DNA of 64,000 nt from Paraphotobacterium marinum (GCF_002216855.1 NZ_CP022356.1:930001-994000), one strand, 5' to 3'. Numbered from the stretch's first letter, positions 24,067 through 34,096 are shown. Program-made: numbers and translations. Notes: generated from the sequence alone by a model not told the origin.

Positions 24067-25356
24067 ATGAAATCTAATTTTTTAAAAAAATTTATAATGA
24101 TACTGAGTTGTCTAACTTTTACATCAACGTTTAATTTAGCCTTTTCCGAAGACATAAAGACATTATCTCAACAATTCGAAGAAGAAAAAGCAGTAGGAGA
24201 TCCAATCACTCCCTTCGACATGGATGGGGATGCAGGAACTTACATGGGTAGTACGTTTAATGACAACTCGAATGGTGATGTACAAGAAAGTTTTAATAGA
24301 ATAGATGGCCCAGATATCAATGCAAATAACGGTTATTATAATAACTCTTCGTGTCTCCGTCCTAACGGTCTAGCGCCAGGGCCATGTGGAGGAAACGCTG
24401 ATCGTTATGCAGTGGATTACAGATTAGGTAAATGGATTGAAACTATTAGCAGATACATTGATGATACTTTAGTTCCAAATGCTGATCACGCCAACAGAGA
24501 CATAGAGTCCAATGCATCAGCAAATATTGATCAACAAATTGAAATAGATGCTCAACAAATTGAAATAGGCTTCAATGCATCAACAAATGTTGATCAACAA
24601 AATGAAATAAATCAACAAAAAGATGAAATTATTCATAACACTACTGATATTAATACTAACAATGGCAAGATTGAAATTAATACCAGTAATATTGCAGAAA
24701 ACAAACAAGAAATAACAACCAACTCTACTAGTATTAAAGCTAACACTGACAATATTGAAAGTAATACCAGTCATATTGCAGAAAACAAACAAGAAATAAC
24801 AACCAACTCTACTAGTATTCAGACTAACACTGACAATATTGAAAGTAATACCAGTCATATTGCAGAAAACAAACAAGAAATAACAACCAACTCTACTAGT
24901 ATTCAGACTAACACTGGCAATATTGCAGATAACAAAACAAGTATTACTCAGAATAAAGAGGATATACAAACTAACTATGGATACATTCAAGCCAATATGG
25001 ATAATATTAATGAAAATGCCTATCAAATCGAATTACTTAACCAGAATATGAATCAAGGTTTTGGTGTATTAAACAATAAAATCGATCAGAATACACAAGC
25101 GATCAACCAGAATAGTGAAGATATTCTTAAATTAAGACATACGATGGCCGCGTTTGCTGCGCTATCTGGACTAAATTATGTAGATGGAATGCATTCCATG
25201 TCAGCATCATTTGGTACAGCAATGGATCGAGTCGGATTTGCTATTGGGATTCGCCTGAAATTTTCAGGTTACGATGCGTATACAGCATTTCAAGCAAGTT
25301 CAGATCTAGGTGGAAACCAACAGGCCTACAGCATCAGTGCAACTTTTGGCTTCTAA
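24067..25356 (+). CDS. Short trimeric autotransporter-like (YadA-anchor) surface protein
   Basis: 429 residues. A signal peptide (about residues 1-27, ending NLAFS) is followed by a head-like segment with an isolated Cys pair (SCLRPNG, GPCGGN), a long Asn/Thr/Ile-rich region with 28-residue repeats (core NTSHIAENKQEITTNS) predicted to form a trimeric coiled coil, and a C-terminal anchor of about 75 residues (ALSGLNYVDGMHSMSASFGT ending ATFGF) with a terminal Phe, as in YadA-type barrels. ATG 24067 is preceded by GAGGAT. Likely a surface adhesin or structural fibre; no binding partner can be predicted. It is small for the family. Confidence 0.75.
   Translation: MKSNFLKKFIMILSCLTFTSTFNLAFSEDIKTLSQQFEEEKAVGDPITPFDMDGDAGTYMGSTFNDNSNGDVQESFNRIDGPDINANNGYYNNSSCLRPNGLAPGPCGGNADRYAVDYRLGKWIETISRYIDDTLVPNADHANRDIESNASANIDQQIEIDAQQIEIGFNASTNVDQQNEINQQKDEIIHNTTDINTNNGKIEINTSNIAENKQEITTNSTSIKANTDNIESNTSHIAENKQEITTNSTSIQTNTDNIESNTSHIAENKQEITTNSTSIQTNTGNIADNKTSITQNKEDIQTNYGYIQANMDNINENAYQIELLNQNMNQGFGVLNNKIDQNTQAINQNSEDILKLRHTMAAFAALSGLNYVDGMHSMSASFGTAMDRVGFAIGIRLKFSGYDAYTAFQASSDLGGNQQAYSISATFGF
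24668..24926 (+). repeat. 84-bp in-frame tandem repeats in the autotransporter stalk
   Basis: About three units of period 84 bp (28 codons), for example starting near 24751 and 24835, nearly identical at the DNA level. The first unit is more diverged and the last decays into the following coding sequence. In-frame repeats of this type change copy number easily and would lengthen or shorten the stalk. Confidence 0.8.
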
Positions 25357-25391
25357 AATGTTAATCTGCAAAATGCATATAACAGTGTCTA

Positions 25392-26048
25392 TCATGGATA
25401 GAGATATTCACTGTTGTATTCCTTCCATGTTTTAAACTTTTTCATGACAATTTCATTAAAATCAGTTTGACATAAAAAAGTATTTAACCAATTTTGCGTA
25501 TTTTTATAAGGACTTGTAGTAAACCAATTCATATCAAATAAAGCAAACTGTCTAATAAATGGGAAAATAGCAATATCTATAAAAGAAATTGAATCTCCTG
25601 CTAAAAATAGGGAGTTCTTTAAAAGAATTTCAATTGATTCTAAAAATGTTTCACATTTTTCTCGATAGTATTCTTTTGAATACTCTGGATAACGGTCAAA
25701 ATATTTGTAACGATCCAGCCAATATTTAAAATATTGATCATTTTCAACTATTAGCTTTTTAGATTCTTCTGTAACTAGCGAAGTCCAATCATTTTTTCCA
25801 CTAAAAGACCAACTCATTATTTCAAGGCTTTCAGATATTATGGAAGAATGATCATCAAGAACAAGAACTGGGACTGTTCCTTTTTCAGTAAAATGAAACA
25901 GCTCTTTGGGTTTGTCTTTTAATAAAACTTCTCTTAAACAAACCTTCTTTGAATTAAAGTTAAGAGCATAACGAGCCCTAATTGCATATGGGCATCTTCT
26001 AAAAGAATATAAAATTGGAACAGCTTCTTTATTTTGCATCATGTTCAT
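25392..26048 (-). CDS. Glutathione S-transferase-like protein
   Basis: 218 residues with an N-terminal thioredoxin-fold domain (ILYSFRRCPYAIRARYAL, then KGTVPVLVLDD and SIISESLEIMSW, the cis-Pro and Glu/Ser glutathione-binding positions) and an all-helical C-terminal domain (FIDIAIFPFIRQFALFD). The substrate is unknown; such proteins serve in detoxification or thiol chemistry in the cytoplasm. It overlaps the upstream 101-residue gene by 20 bp, so the pair is probably co-transcribed. Confidence 0.75.
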   Translation of the reverse strand: MNMMQNKEAVPILYSFRRCPYAIRARYALNFNSKKVCLREVLLKDKPKELFHFTEKGTVPVLVLDDHSSIISESLEIMSWSFSGKNDWTSLVTEESKKLIVENDQYFKYWLDRYKYFDRYPEYSKEYYREKCETFLESIEILLKNSLFLAGDSISFIDIAIFPFIRQFALFDMNWFTTSPYKNTQNWLNTFLCQTDFNEIVMKKFKTWKEYNSEYLYP

Positions 26049-26334
26049 CTTTAAAACCTAAACTATATTCTTCTTTTAATTTTTGCACACTTACAACTGG
26101 TACCATAATTTTTACGTTAATTCGTTGGCCCGAACGTATGGTATCAAATCCAGAGTGATCTCTTGAACTGCACTGCTCATGTAAATTAATTCTAGATTCT
26201 GATAATTTAAACAAATCATATTGTTGTCTACGAAATGTGAGTAATGAACACCAATACATTGCATCTAGCACTTCATTAGGTTGATATGCTCTAATCACAA
26301 ATCTCAAATGGTGTTCCTCACCAAAAAAATCCAT
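26029..26334 (-). CDS. Hypothetical protein (101 aa) paired with GST-like gene
   Basis: I do not recognise the family. It is a soluble 101-residue protein with no membrane segment, starting MDFFGEEHHLRFVIRAYQP and ending GFKDEHDAK. The mixed charged and hydrophobic composition looks like a genuine folded protein rather than a shadow frame. It overlaps the GST-like gene downstream and has its own upstream gap (26335-26451) holding the terminator of the KfrA-like gene. Confidence 0.55.
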   Translation of the reverse strand: MDFFGEEHHLRFVIRAYQPNEVLDAMYWCSLLTFRRQQYDLFKLSESRINLHEQCSSRDHSGFDTIRSGQRINVKIMVPVVSVQKLKEEYSLGFKDEHDAK

Positions 26335-26420
26335 AGGAAAAAGTTTTTTTATTTTTTTTTCAATGAAGATTCCTAATCTTTAAAAGATAAATTTTTAAAT
26401 TTATATTAACAAATTTAAAA

Positions 26421-26449
26421 AAAAATCCAATCTTAGTTGGATTTTTTTA
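26421..26449 (-). terminator. Terminator after the KfrA-like gene
   Basis: AAAATCCAA and TTGGATTTT pair around TCTTAG, flanked by A and T runs, so it can act in both directions. On the minus strand it sits directly after the stop of the KfrA-like gene. Confidence 0.75.
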
Positions 26450-26451
26450 AT

Positions 26452-26919
26452 TTATTTTTCCGCTTTAGATGGGCGAGATCTTACAGGACGTCCTGATTTT
26501 GTTGTCGAACGATTAGGCGTTGATACATTATTAGAAGTGTTAGCTGTGGTAGATTTTTCTAATTTCAAAATTAAATCATCTTTCGCTTTTATCTCTTTTC
26601 TCAATTTAGTAACTAAAGCTTTCTCTTGAGTAAGTTGCTTTTTAAGATCAGTTGCAGATGTACTTGTCGTGCTTTTTTTTGTTTTGCTTAATTCTAACTC
26701 TAATTTTTCTATTTTATCTTCGTATACAGTTCTCATTTCTTGTATTCTTTCTTCAACCGATTTTTCAGTCTCCCAACTCTTTAAAAATTGATTGATTACA
26801 GAAATACGACCTGAATGATTATTCAGTTCACGGATTTTTAAATCCGTAGGAAGTTCTCCCAAATTATGAAGTTGGTCCGCTAAATGGAAAACAGTTTCCT
26901 TTGTTATTTCATTTGACAT
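26452..26919 (-). CDS. KfrA-like DNA-binding/coiled-coil protein
   Basis: 155 residues from ATG 26919; the open frame continues upstream but without homology. The N-terminal 60 residues (ETVFHLADQLHNLGELPTDL, then IRELNNHSGRISVINQFLKSW) resemble the KfrA/replication-region DNA-binding domain: a helix, a variable turn and a recognition helix. Residues about 60-130 are a charged coiled coil (EERIQEMRTVYEDKIEKLEL), followed by a basic, Ser/Thr-rich tail ending RPVRSRPSKAEK. KfrA proteins are plasmid-associated nucleoid-like factors, which is interesting on a plasmid-derived second chromosome. The function is inferred. Confidence 0.6.
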   Translation of the reverse strand: MSNEITKETVFHLADQLHNLGELPTDLKIRELNNHSGRISVINQFLKSWETEKSVEERIQEMRTVYEDKIEKLELELSKTKKSTTSTSATDLKKQLTQEKALVTKLRKEIKAKDDLILKLEKSTTANTSNNVSTPNRSTTKSGRPVRSRPSKAEK

Positions 26920-27016
26920 ATTAAACTCACTTAAAATTAAAAGATTTAAAACTCTATATACATTACACAAAATTGTTGCATCATGCCACAAAAATATGCA
27001 ATACATTTCATATAAT

Positions 27017-27544
27017 TTACCACATTAAATCATCTGGTATTTCAAATTGAGCATAATAATCATCATCATCTTGTTCACTTTCAGAATGATTATTAACATT
27101 ATTTAAAACAATTTTTGAACTATTGATTTCCTGGATTTTATGAGCAACTGGTGATGGTATAATTTCGTAACTTTCTTTCAACTTGGCAATTGCAAGTTTA
27201 CCTGAAATCAGATGATTTTTTATCATATCATTCACATACAAAGTTTTGATTAAATTTTCACTTTGAAAATTATACTCAATTTCACCACTATAGTTTTTAA
27301 TTTTATTACTTAAGATTAATTGATTAATTTGGTTTTCAATTTCTTTATTTCGAAGTTCTTCCGCTCGCTTTTCATTAAGGAGCTTATCCTTTTCAACTTG
27401 TGCTGCTTTATTTGTCGCAATATTTTCTCTGGTTTCTCTAATCATATCACGCGATTTTTTCGATTTTTTGGCTGTTTTCTTTAATTTTTTTTTATCAACT
27501 AAACCAGCTTTTAACATTTGTTCTTGAAGGGTCAATTTTGCCAT
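27017..27544 (-). CDS. yaiL: DUF2058 protein YaiL
   Basis: 175 residues with the YaiL/DUF2058 start MAKLTLQEQMLKAGLVDKKK, a long Lys/Arg/Glu-rich helix (KKTAKKSKKSRDMIRETREN) and a C-terminal beta-rich half ending YYAQFEIPDDLMW. It is widespread in gammaproteobacteria and described as nucleoprotein-like, but the biochemical role is not settled. It lies 97 bp upstream of the KfrA-like gene in the same orientation. Confidence 0.8.
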   Translation of the reverse strand: MAKLTLQEQMLKAGLVDKKKLKKTAKKSKKSRDMIRETRENIATNKAAQVEKDKLLNEKRAEELRNKEIENQINQLILSNKIKNYSGEIEYNFQSENLIKTLYVNDMIKNHLISGKLAIAKLKESYEIIPSPVAHKIQEINSSKIVLNNVNNHSESEQDDDDYYAQFEIPDDLMW

Positions 27545-27613
27545 ATACTAAAACCTTTAAATTTACATCCATCAAATAATATAAGTATCAAAAAAAATGT
27601 CAATCAAAGGATA

Positions 27614-27835
27614 TTAAATAGCAACTATTTCTAACGAATTGAAATGATCTGGTTTTATCGCAATAATACTACCATCACAAAACTCCAGCCCATCGTAATA
27701 ATGATTTCCCCACTGAACTTTTTTAAATTTAGAAAAGTGTTGATTTGAATATATCCACTCCAAAGTATTTATTACTCCATTTTTTTCCGCATATTTCTTA
27801 ACTTCTTGATCTAAAATATTTTTTGCAATTGTCAT
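27614..27835 (-). CDS. Small hypothetical protein (about 73 aa)
   Basis: No family recognised. The open frame runs to 27874; the ATG at 27835 is preferred because GGATAG lies upstream and the sequence then reads as a compact soluble protein (MTIAKNILDQEVKKYAEKNG to FNSLEIVAI) with aromatic residues in the middle (QWGNHYYDGLEFCDG). The start is uncertain: 27850 and 27874 are alternatives. Confidence 0.45.
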   Translation of the reverse strand: MTIAKNILDQEVKKYAEKNGVINTLEWIYSNQHFSKFKKVQWGNHYYDGLEFCDGSIIAIKPDHFNSLEIVAI

Positions 27836-28027
27836 ATATTTACTATCCATGTATGAATAAATATAAGTTAACATAAATAAGTTAATATAAATATTACAAA
27901 CATCTCATTTCATATAAATTTAATATTTTTGCTTTCAACAAAAGTTATATTGAAGTTTTTCTACAAATTATAAAATAAGTATTATAAAATCAAAATTAAA
28001 TTATAATTGGAAAAAAATTGACTTCTT

Positions 28028-30080
28028 ATGAATAGTAAAAAATTATTTGTTGATAAAGAATTAAGTTGGCTATCCTTTAATCATAGAGTTCTTCAGGAAG
28101 CTCAAGATCCATTAAACCCTATAATAGAAAGAATTCGTTTTTTGGGTATTTATTCAAATAACTTAGATGAATTTTATAAAGTTAGATTTGCCGATGTGAA
28201 AAGACTTATTTTGATTTCAAAAGATCAAGTTCAAAATCATAATGCAAAGGAATTACTTAATAATATCCAAAAAAAATCAATGAACTTAATATTGAATTCA
28301 ATAAAACAAGGCAACAAGTTTTTAAAGAACTTGCAAAAAGAAACATCTTTTTAGTCAATGAGCTACAGCTTGATAACAGCGATAAAGCATATTTAAAAAA
28401 TTACTTCAATCAAAATATTCTTCCTTTTATATCACCTATTGTTTTAAATGATAACATTGAGTTAATCAATTTTTTAAAAGACGAATATTCTTACCTCTTT
28501 GTTGATATCAATTCAGAAAATCAAAGAAACTTTGCTCTTATTGAAATTCCGAGTGAGCAAATACCAAGATTTATTCAAATCCCTTGTAAAAAAGGAAGTA
28601 GAAAGAAAAAGATTATTTTTCTTGATGATATCATTCGATTATGTCTTGATAATATTTTTTCAGGTTTGTTTGATTACGAACAACTTAATGCATATTCCAT
28701 GAAGATGACTCGTGATGCTGAATATGATTTAAGTACTGAAATTGACTTTAGTATTCTTGAACAAATGTCTCAGGGCCTGACTCAAAGAGTAACAGCAAAA
28801 CCTGTGCAATTTATTTACGAAGAAAATATGCCAAAAAAATTGTCTTACTTCTTTGTCAATTATTAAAGGTCTCAAACTATGATAGCATTGAGCCAGGTGG
28901 AAGATACCATAATTATAAGGATTTTTTAAGCTTTCCAAATGTTGGAAGAGATTATTTAGAAAACAAACCTATTCCACCTCTTGAAACAAAAGATTTTACT
29001 CAGTTCAAAAATACTTTTGAAGCAATTCGTAATAAGGATATTTTATTATATTATCCCTATCATTCTTTTAGACATATGACAGAATTTGTTCGGCAAGCTG
29101 CTTTTGATCCAAAGGTTCGAGCAATAAAAATAAATATTTACAGAGTTGCAAAAAACTCTAAGATTATTGAATCTATGATCGATGCTGCGAATAATGGAAA
29201 AAAAGTAACCGTTGTAGTTGAATTACAAGCACGTTTCGATGAAGAAGCTAACATTGAATGGTCTAAGACATTAACTGAGTCCGGTGTAGATGTGATGTTT
29301 GGTGTACCTGGTCTTAAAATCCATTCTAAACTTTGTTTAGTATCTAGAAAAGAAGGAGATCAATTAATCCGTTATGCTCACATTGGAACAGGAAACTTTC
29401 ATGAAAAAACGGCCAGAATATACACAGATTTTTCTTTATTTACTTGTGATAAAATTATAACAAACGAGGTCAAACAAGTATTTGACTATATTAGAAACCC
29501 CTATAAACCAAACAAATTTGACCACCTAATTGTATCACCAAGAAATTCCAGGGGGAAACTCTACGCATTAATAGAGAGAGAAATTACCAATATAAAACAA
29601 GGCTTAAAAGCAGGCATCACATTAAAAGTGAACAACTTAGTTGATCAAGGTCTCATTAACAAACTCTACGAAGCGAGTAATTCTGGTGTTAAAATTAACA
29701 TTATAGTCAGAGGTATGTGCTCCTTAATTCCCAATCTTGCAGGTTACAGTGAAAACATTGAAATAATAAGTATTGTTGATAGATTCCTAGAACATCCGAG
29801 GGTAGTGGTTTTTAATAATAACAATAATCCCAGTGTGTTTATCTCCTCAGCTGATTGGATGTCAAGAAATATTGACAACCGAATCGAAGTTGGTTGTCCT
29901 GTTCGTTCTAGTGAGCTAAAAGAAAAGATCATACGCATTTTAAACATACAACTTCAAGATAAAGTAAAAGCTAGAATTGTAGATGAAAATATGACGAACA
30001 CCTACATCCCTAGAGGTAATAAGAAGAAATTGCGTTCACAAATTGAAATTTATAAATACCTAAAAAGCCTAGAAAAATAG
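28028..30080 (+). CDS. ppk1: Polyphosphate kinase PPK1, two frameshifts
   Basis: Three frames join into one PPK1 of about 685 residues, the normal length. Adding one A in the A8 run at 28269-28276 and one in the A7 run at 28833-28839 restores continuity ([29 protein letters not shown]). Present: N-terminal [32 protein letters not shown], phospholipase-D-like halves with KIHSKL and [17 protein letters not shown] (phosphorylated/catalytic His), and C-terminal YVPRGN-like [10 protein letters not shown]. It polymerises phosphate from ATP into polyphosphate. It is followed 10 bp later by ppx, as in E. coli. Both genes are broken in this sequence. Confidence 0.85.
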
Positions 30081-30090
30081 GAAATTAAAA

Positions 30091-31610
30091 ATGGATATCA
30101 ATAAACAATTAGTACCAGTTAAAAATATAGCTGCTATTGACTTAGGCTCAAATAGTTTTCATATGATTGTGGCACAACTTATAAATAAAAGATTCCAAAT
30201 TATAAGTAGACATAAAAAAAGAGTTCACCTAGCATCAGGTTTAGATAACAATAAAATCTTATCAGAAGAAGCAATGGAACGAGGTTTAGACTGTCTTCGA
30301 CTTTTTGCCGAACGAATAAAAGATTTTGAATATAAAAATGTTAGAATTGCTGCAACATACACTTTAAGAGAAGCAAAAAATGCACATGTTTTTATAACAA
30401 AGGCAAAAAAATTTTTCCTTATGATATTGAAGTATTACCTGGAATTGAAGAAGCAAGATTAATATATCTTGGCGTTTTATTTGGACAAACAAACAAAGAA
30501 AAAAGGTTAGTTGTTGATATTGGCGGCGGTAGTACTGAATTAATTTTAGGGCAAGGTAATGACCCTAAATATACAACTAGTAAAAATATGGGTTGTGTAA
30601 ATCTAACTCAAAAGTTTTTTAAAAAAAACAACATCGATCAAAAACATATTAACAAAGCCATTTTATATGTTGAGCAAGAGCTTGAAAGCATATCATTACG
30701 TTATCAAAGAGTTGGATGGAACCATACTATTGGCTGCTCTGGTACTGTGAAAATTATTCGTGAAGTCATAAATCATTATAAATTTGAGAAGGACATTATA
30801 TCATTGCCAGCAATGGAATTTATTCTCAATAAAGTAAGTAAATTTTCAAATATTGATGAGATTGATATTAAGGGATTAACCCCTGAAAGAAAACCAGTTT
30901 TCCTTTCTGGGCTAATAATTTTAATTGGTATTTTTAAATCCCTCCAGATAAAAAATATGTCATACTCTGATTCAGCATTAAGAGAAGGTCTAATTTATGA
31001 AATGGATCCTACCTTCCAGAAAAAAGACATCAGATTTAACACGGTAAGCGAAATATCAAAACAATATAATGTAGATTTAGTTCAAGTAAGACTCATTTCT
31101 CAAACTTTACAATATATTTTGGAAAGATGTAGCTTATTTCTTGAAGGATTCAAAAAACAGGAAATGATTAATATTTTACATTGGGCTACTAAATTACATG
31201 AGATTGGTTTAAACATTAATTATTCTGGTTATCATAAACATTCTTTTTATATTACTCAAAACACGCCAATGCCAGGTTTTAATAAAGAAGTACAAGATGT
31301 TTTGTCTTTATTAATTAGGTGGCATAGAAAATCAATTAAACTAGATTTAAATACGATTGAAAAATTTCACTTTTTTCCCGCACCAAGTATTTTACAGTCT
31401 CTAAAAATATTTAGATTAGCAATCGTGTTAAATGGGACTCGATTATCATATAATTTAGATAACCTTGCTTTCAAATGTGATCAAAATTCCATGCACATTG
31501 AATTCAAAAAAGACTGGATTGAGAAACATAAACTTATTGAAAGTGACCTTATTCAAGAGCAAGAGTATTGGAGTCAATATGGTTTTAATCTAATTTTGAC
31601 TTATCTATAA
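30091..31610 (+). CDS. ppx: Exopolyphosphatase Ppx/GppA, one frameshift
   Basis: An N-terminal frame (30091-30462) carries the ASKHA phosphate-1 motif [13 protein letters not shown]; a second frame, open through 30588-31610, contains the phosphate-2 motif [10 protein letters not shown] and the C-terminal HD-like domain. One extra base in the A7-T5 stretch at 30405-30417 joins [20 protein letters not shown]. The restored protein is about 507 residues, close to E. coli Ppx. It removes terminal phosphates from polyphosphate, opposing PPK1. It lies in an operon with ppk1. Confidence 0.85.
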
Positions 31611-31626
31611 AAGGAATTTAAATGAC

Positions 31627-32613
31627 ATGTCTACTATAAAAGATGTTGCAAAATTAGCTGGAGTATCAATAGCCACCGTCTCTCGTGTTTTAAACAATTC
31701 TGATAAAGTGAGCCTCGATACAGCTCAAATTGTTCAAGATGCAATAAACTCACTTGAATATGCCCCTAATGCAATGGCTCAAAGTCTTGTTACTCAGAAA
31801 TCAAATACTATCGGTGTTTTAGTGAATGACCTGTCAGATCCATTCTTTGGTCAAATGATAAAAACAATTGATACGGTTGCCAAACAAAATGGACAACATA
31901 TTTTGGTAGGTAACGGTTATCACAATCCAGATTTTGAAAAAAAAATTATCAATCTATTTATAAGCAAACAATGTGATTCTCTTATTTTGCATAGCAAGGC
32001 CCTAAAAGATAGTGAAATTATTTCAATTGCCAACAAAATTGAAAATGTCGTCATTATTAACAGATATATTAAGGAACTTGCTGATAAGTGTGTCTATACA
32101 GATAATTCCTGGGGCACAAACATTGCGACTGATAAATTAGCGAAGCTAGGCCATACAAATATAGCCTTTATAAACTCCAATCATCAAATAGAAGATGCTA
32201 AAAGTAGAGAGATTGGTTATAAAAAAGCAATCACCAAACACAACCTCATTAGCAAAGTTATTTATACTAACCCAGATCAAAATGGTGGCGAAAGCGCCAT
32301 GAAACAAATTATAAAATCAACGACTAAGTATACTGGAATTGTTTGCTATAATGATTCAATCGCTTCAGGAGTCATAGCGTTTCTCCATGAAAACAATATT
32401 AAAGTACCTAATGAAATTTCAGTTATTGGTTTTGATGATCTTGATGTTGCCCAATACGTCTATCCAAAACTCACTACAATTCATTACCCTATTAAAGAAA
32501 TGGCTCAATACGCGACTTTACTTTTACTAAACAAACTCGATAAAAAACAGTCATTTGGTTTAAAATTAATTGTTCGAAATTCAATATCAAAAGTCAATCT
32601 AGGAATTAATTAG
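31627..32613 (+). CDS. galR: Galactose operon repressor GalR (LacI family)
   Basis: 328 residues. N-terminal LacI helix-turn-helix (MSTIKDVAKLAGVSIATVSR VLNN) and a periplasmic-binding-protein-like sensor domain; DLSDPFFGQMIK, VGNGYH and IGFDDLDVAQYV match GalR/GalS rather than other LacI members. ATG 31627 lies 16 bp after ppx. It should repress the galTKM operon that converges on it from the right through the palindrome at 36388-36401 and release it on galactose binding. Regulator and operon are only separated by the ArsC-like gene. Confidence 0.88.
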   Translation: MSTIKDVAKLAGVSIATVSRVLNNSDKVSLDTAQIVQDAINSLEYAPNAMAQSLVTQKSNTIGVLVNDLSDPFFGQMIKTIDTVAKQNGQHILVGNGYHNPDFEKKIINLFISKQCDSLILHSKALKDSEIISIANKIENVVIINRYIKELADKCVYTDNSWGTNIATDKLAKLGHTNIAFINSNHQIEDAKSREIGYKKAITKHNLISKVIYTNPDQNGGESAMKQIIKSTTKYTGIVCYNDSIASGVIAFLHENNIKVPNEISVIGFDDLDVAQYVYPKLTTIHYPIKEMAQYATLLLLNKLDKKQSFGLKLIVRNSISKVNLGIN

Positions 32614-32649
32614 CCAAGACTACAAGTATTAAAAATAAATAACTCAATC

Positions 32650-32685
32650 AATGCTTTAAATTTTTAAGCATTTATTTAAATTTTT
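32650..32685. terminator. Possible bidirectional terminator between galR and the gal operon
   Basis: AATGCTT and AAGCATT pair around an AT loop, followed by TATTTAAATTTTT; a second AGCATTTATA copy follows. It lies between the converging galR and arsC-like genes. AT-only stem, so only moderately convincing. Confidence 0.4.
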
Positions 32686-32691
32686 GAGCAT

Positions 32692-33060
32692 TTATAAAAA
32701 TAAGTTGACCTTTTCTGGTGGTCTACATAAAAACGCAAAATCATCCGTTTCAATAATTGGTCTATTCATTAAGTTTGGATATTTAGAAATAAGCTCAATC
32801 AAGCCCTCATCGGAGTAATTTTTGTTTGCAATACCCAAAGACTCAAACTCCTTACAATTTTCTTTTATAATATGATGAGCCTTCAAGTTCATCTTATTTA
32901 AGATCACTTTTAATTCTGCAATCGTTAGAGGCTTTTTCAGATAATCAACTAATGTGTAATTAATATTTTTTTTATCGATAATCGCTAAAAGCTTCTGACA
33001 TTTGCTGCACTCAGGGTTGAAATAAATTTTGATAGAATGATTCAGTTTTTTATCAGTCAT
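32692..33060 (-). CDS. ArsC/Spx-family thioredoxin-fold reductase
   Basis: 122 residues with a CSKC redox motif near the N-terminus (FNPECSKCQKLLAII), the PLTIAELKVILNKM helix and the C-terminal NRPIIETDDFAFLCRPPEKV with the conserved Arg-Pro-Ile of arsenate reductases. Family: glutaredoxin-coupled ArsC, including YfgD. Whether it reduces arsenate is unknown. It overlaps galM by 4 bp and is therefore the last gene of the gal transcript, an unusual partner. Confidence 0.75.
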   Translation of the reverse strand: MTDKKLNHSIKIYFNPECSKCQKLLAIIDKKNINYTLVDYLKKPLTIAELKVILNKMNLKAHHIIKENCKEFESLGIANKNYSDEGLIELISKYPNLMNRPIIETDDFAFLCRPPEKVNLFL

Positions 33061-34094
33061 GGTTTAGCCTTATCAAATTTTAAATGAATATAATGGTCAT
33101 ATTGTTCACCGGGTTCCAAAAAAGTATCCTCATGCCACAGTTGATTTGGTGAATCAGGTAAAAATTGTGGTTCAATAGCAATACCAGAATAATTATTGTA
33201 TGGTGTATTGGTGCTTGAGGTACATTCTCCTAAAAAATTTCCTGTATAGATATGTATGGCTGGCTTCGAAGTTATTAACGTCATACTGACCTTTTTATCA
33301 GCGGATAATAATACAAGCTTTTTGGCGCCATCCAATAAAAAAGAGTGATCATAACCACTTACTTGTTGCTGATCTTTGCTTTTTAAAAAATCCACTCCCA
33401 CTTTTTTAATATTTGTGAAGTCAAAATCTGTTTCTCTTACTGATTTAAATGAATTATCAGGTATTCCATCTTCGTTGACGGGTAGATATTTTTGAGAATC
33501 AATTTTTAAAAACTGCTCTAATCCAGCCTGATCTAATTCATTCAAGTTAAAATAACTATGACTTGTCAAATTTAATGGTGTTTTTTTATCAGTAAAGCTT
33601 TTAAAGTTAATCTGTAATTCATTGGATTCTAAAATTTTATATTCTACAAATATATCTATATTCCCCGGGAAGCCTTGATCTCCATCTTCCGAAAACAAGT
33701 GAAATTCAACACTATTTTTCCCTTTTGAATTTACTTTCCATCTTCTCTTATCAAAACCATTAAACCCTCCATGTAAACAATTTTTACCTGAATTCGTGTC
33801 TAACTCGATGGTTTCACCATTACAATCATATTTTGCATTAGCAATTCTATTTGCATATCGTCCAACGATAGAATTGATGTATGCAGATTGTTTTAAATAA
33901 AAGTCTAAAGATGGAATTGGGAGTATTAAATTTCTTGAATGATGATCCACGGAAATAGAACAACGAATAATCGTTGCTCCAATATCCATAATCCATACTT
34001 TAAAGCCAGTTTCATTTTGTAACTCAAAAACCTTAGCCGGTTTACCATCGTAAAACTTGCCTTTAAACTCAGATTCTTTAAGTAAGCTTAACAT
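33057..34094 (-). CDS. galM: Galactose mutarotase (aldose 1-epimerase) GalM
   Basis: 345 residues with mutarotase landmarks: GRYANRIANA, NCLHGGFNGFDKRRW (catalytic His region), TSHSYFNL with the second His, and GIAIEPQFLPDSPNQ with the catalytic Glu. It interconverts beta- and alpha-D-galactose for GalK. It lies 2 bp after galK in the galTKM operon. Intact and full length. Confidence 0.92.
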   Translation of the reverse strand: MLSLLKESEFKGKFYDGKPAKVFELQNETGFKVWIMDIGATIIRCSISVDHHSRNLILPIPSLDFYLKQSAYINSIVGRYANRIANAKYDCNGETIELDTNSGKNCLHGGFNGFDKRRWKVNSKGKNSVEFHLFSEDGDQGFPGNIDIFVEYKILESNELQINFKSFTDKKTPLNLTSHSYFNLNELDQAGLEQFLKIDSQKYLPVNEDGIPDNSFKSVRETDFDFTNIKKVGVDFLKSKDQQQVSGYDHSFLLDGAKKLVLLSADKKVSMTLITSKPAIHIYTGNFLGECTSSTNTPYNNYSGIAIEPQFLPDSPNQLWHEDTFLEPGEQYDHYIHLKFDKAKP

Positions 34095-34096
34095 AA

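Noticed and set aside
24580-25026. 148-codon frame antisense to the autotransporter
   Set aside because: Shadow of the repeat-rich coding sequence; the plus-strand gene has the signal peptide, ribosome site and anchor domain.
28499-28938. Short frames 28499-28702 (plus) and 28729-28938 (minus) as separate genes
   Set aside because: They overlap the PPK1 coding region in wrong frames; the restored PPK1 frame explains the sequence.
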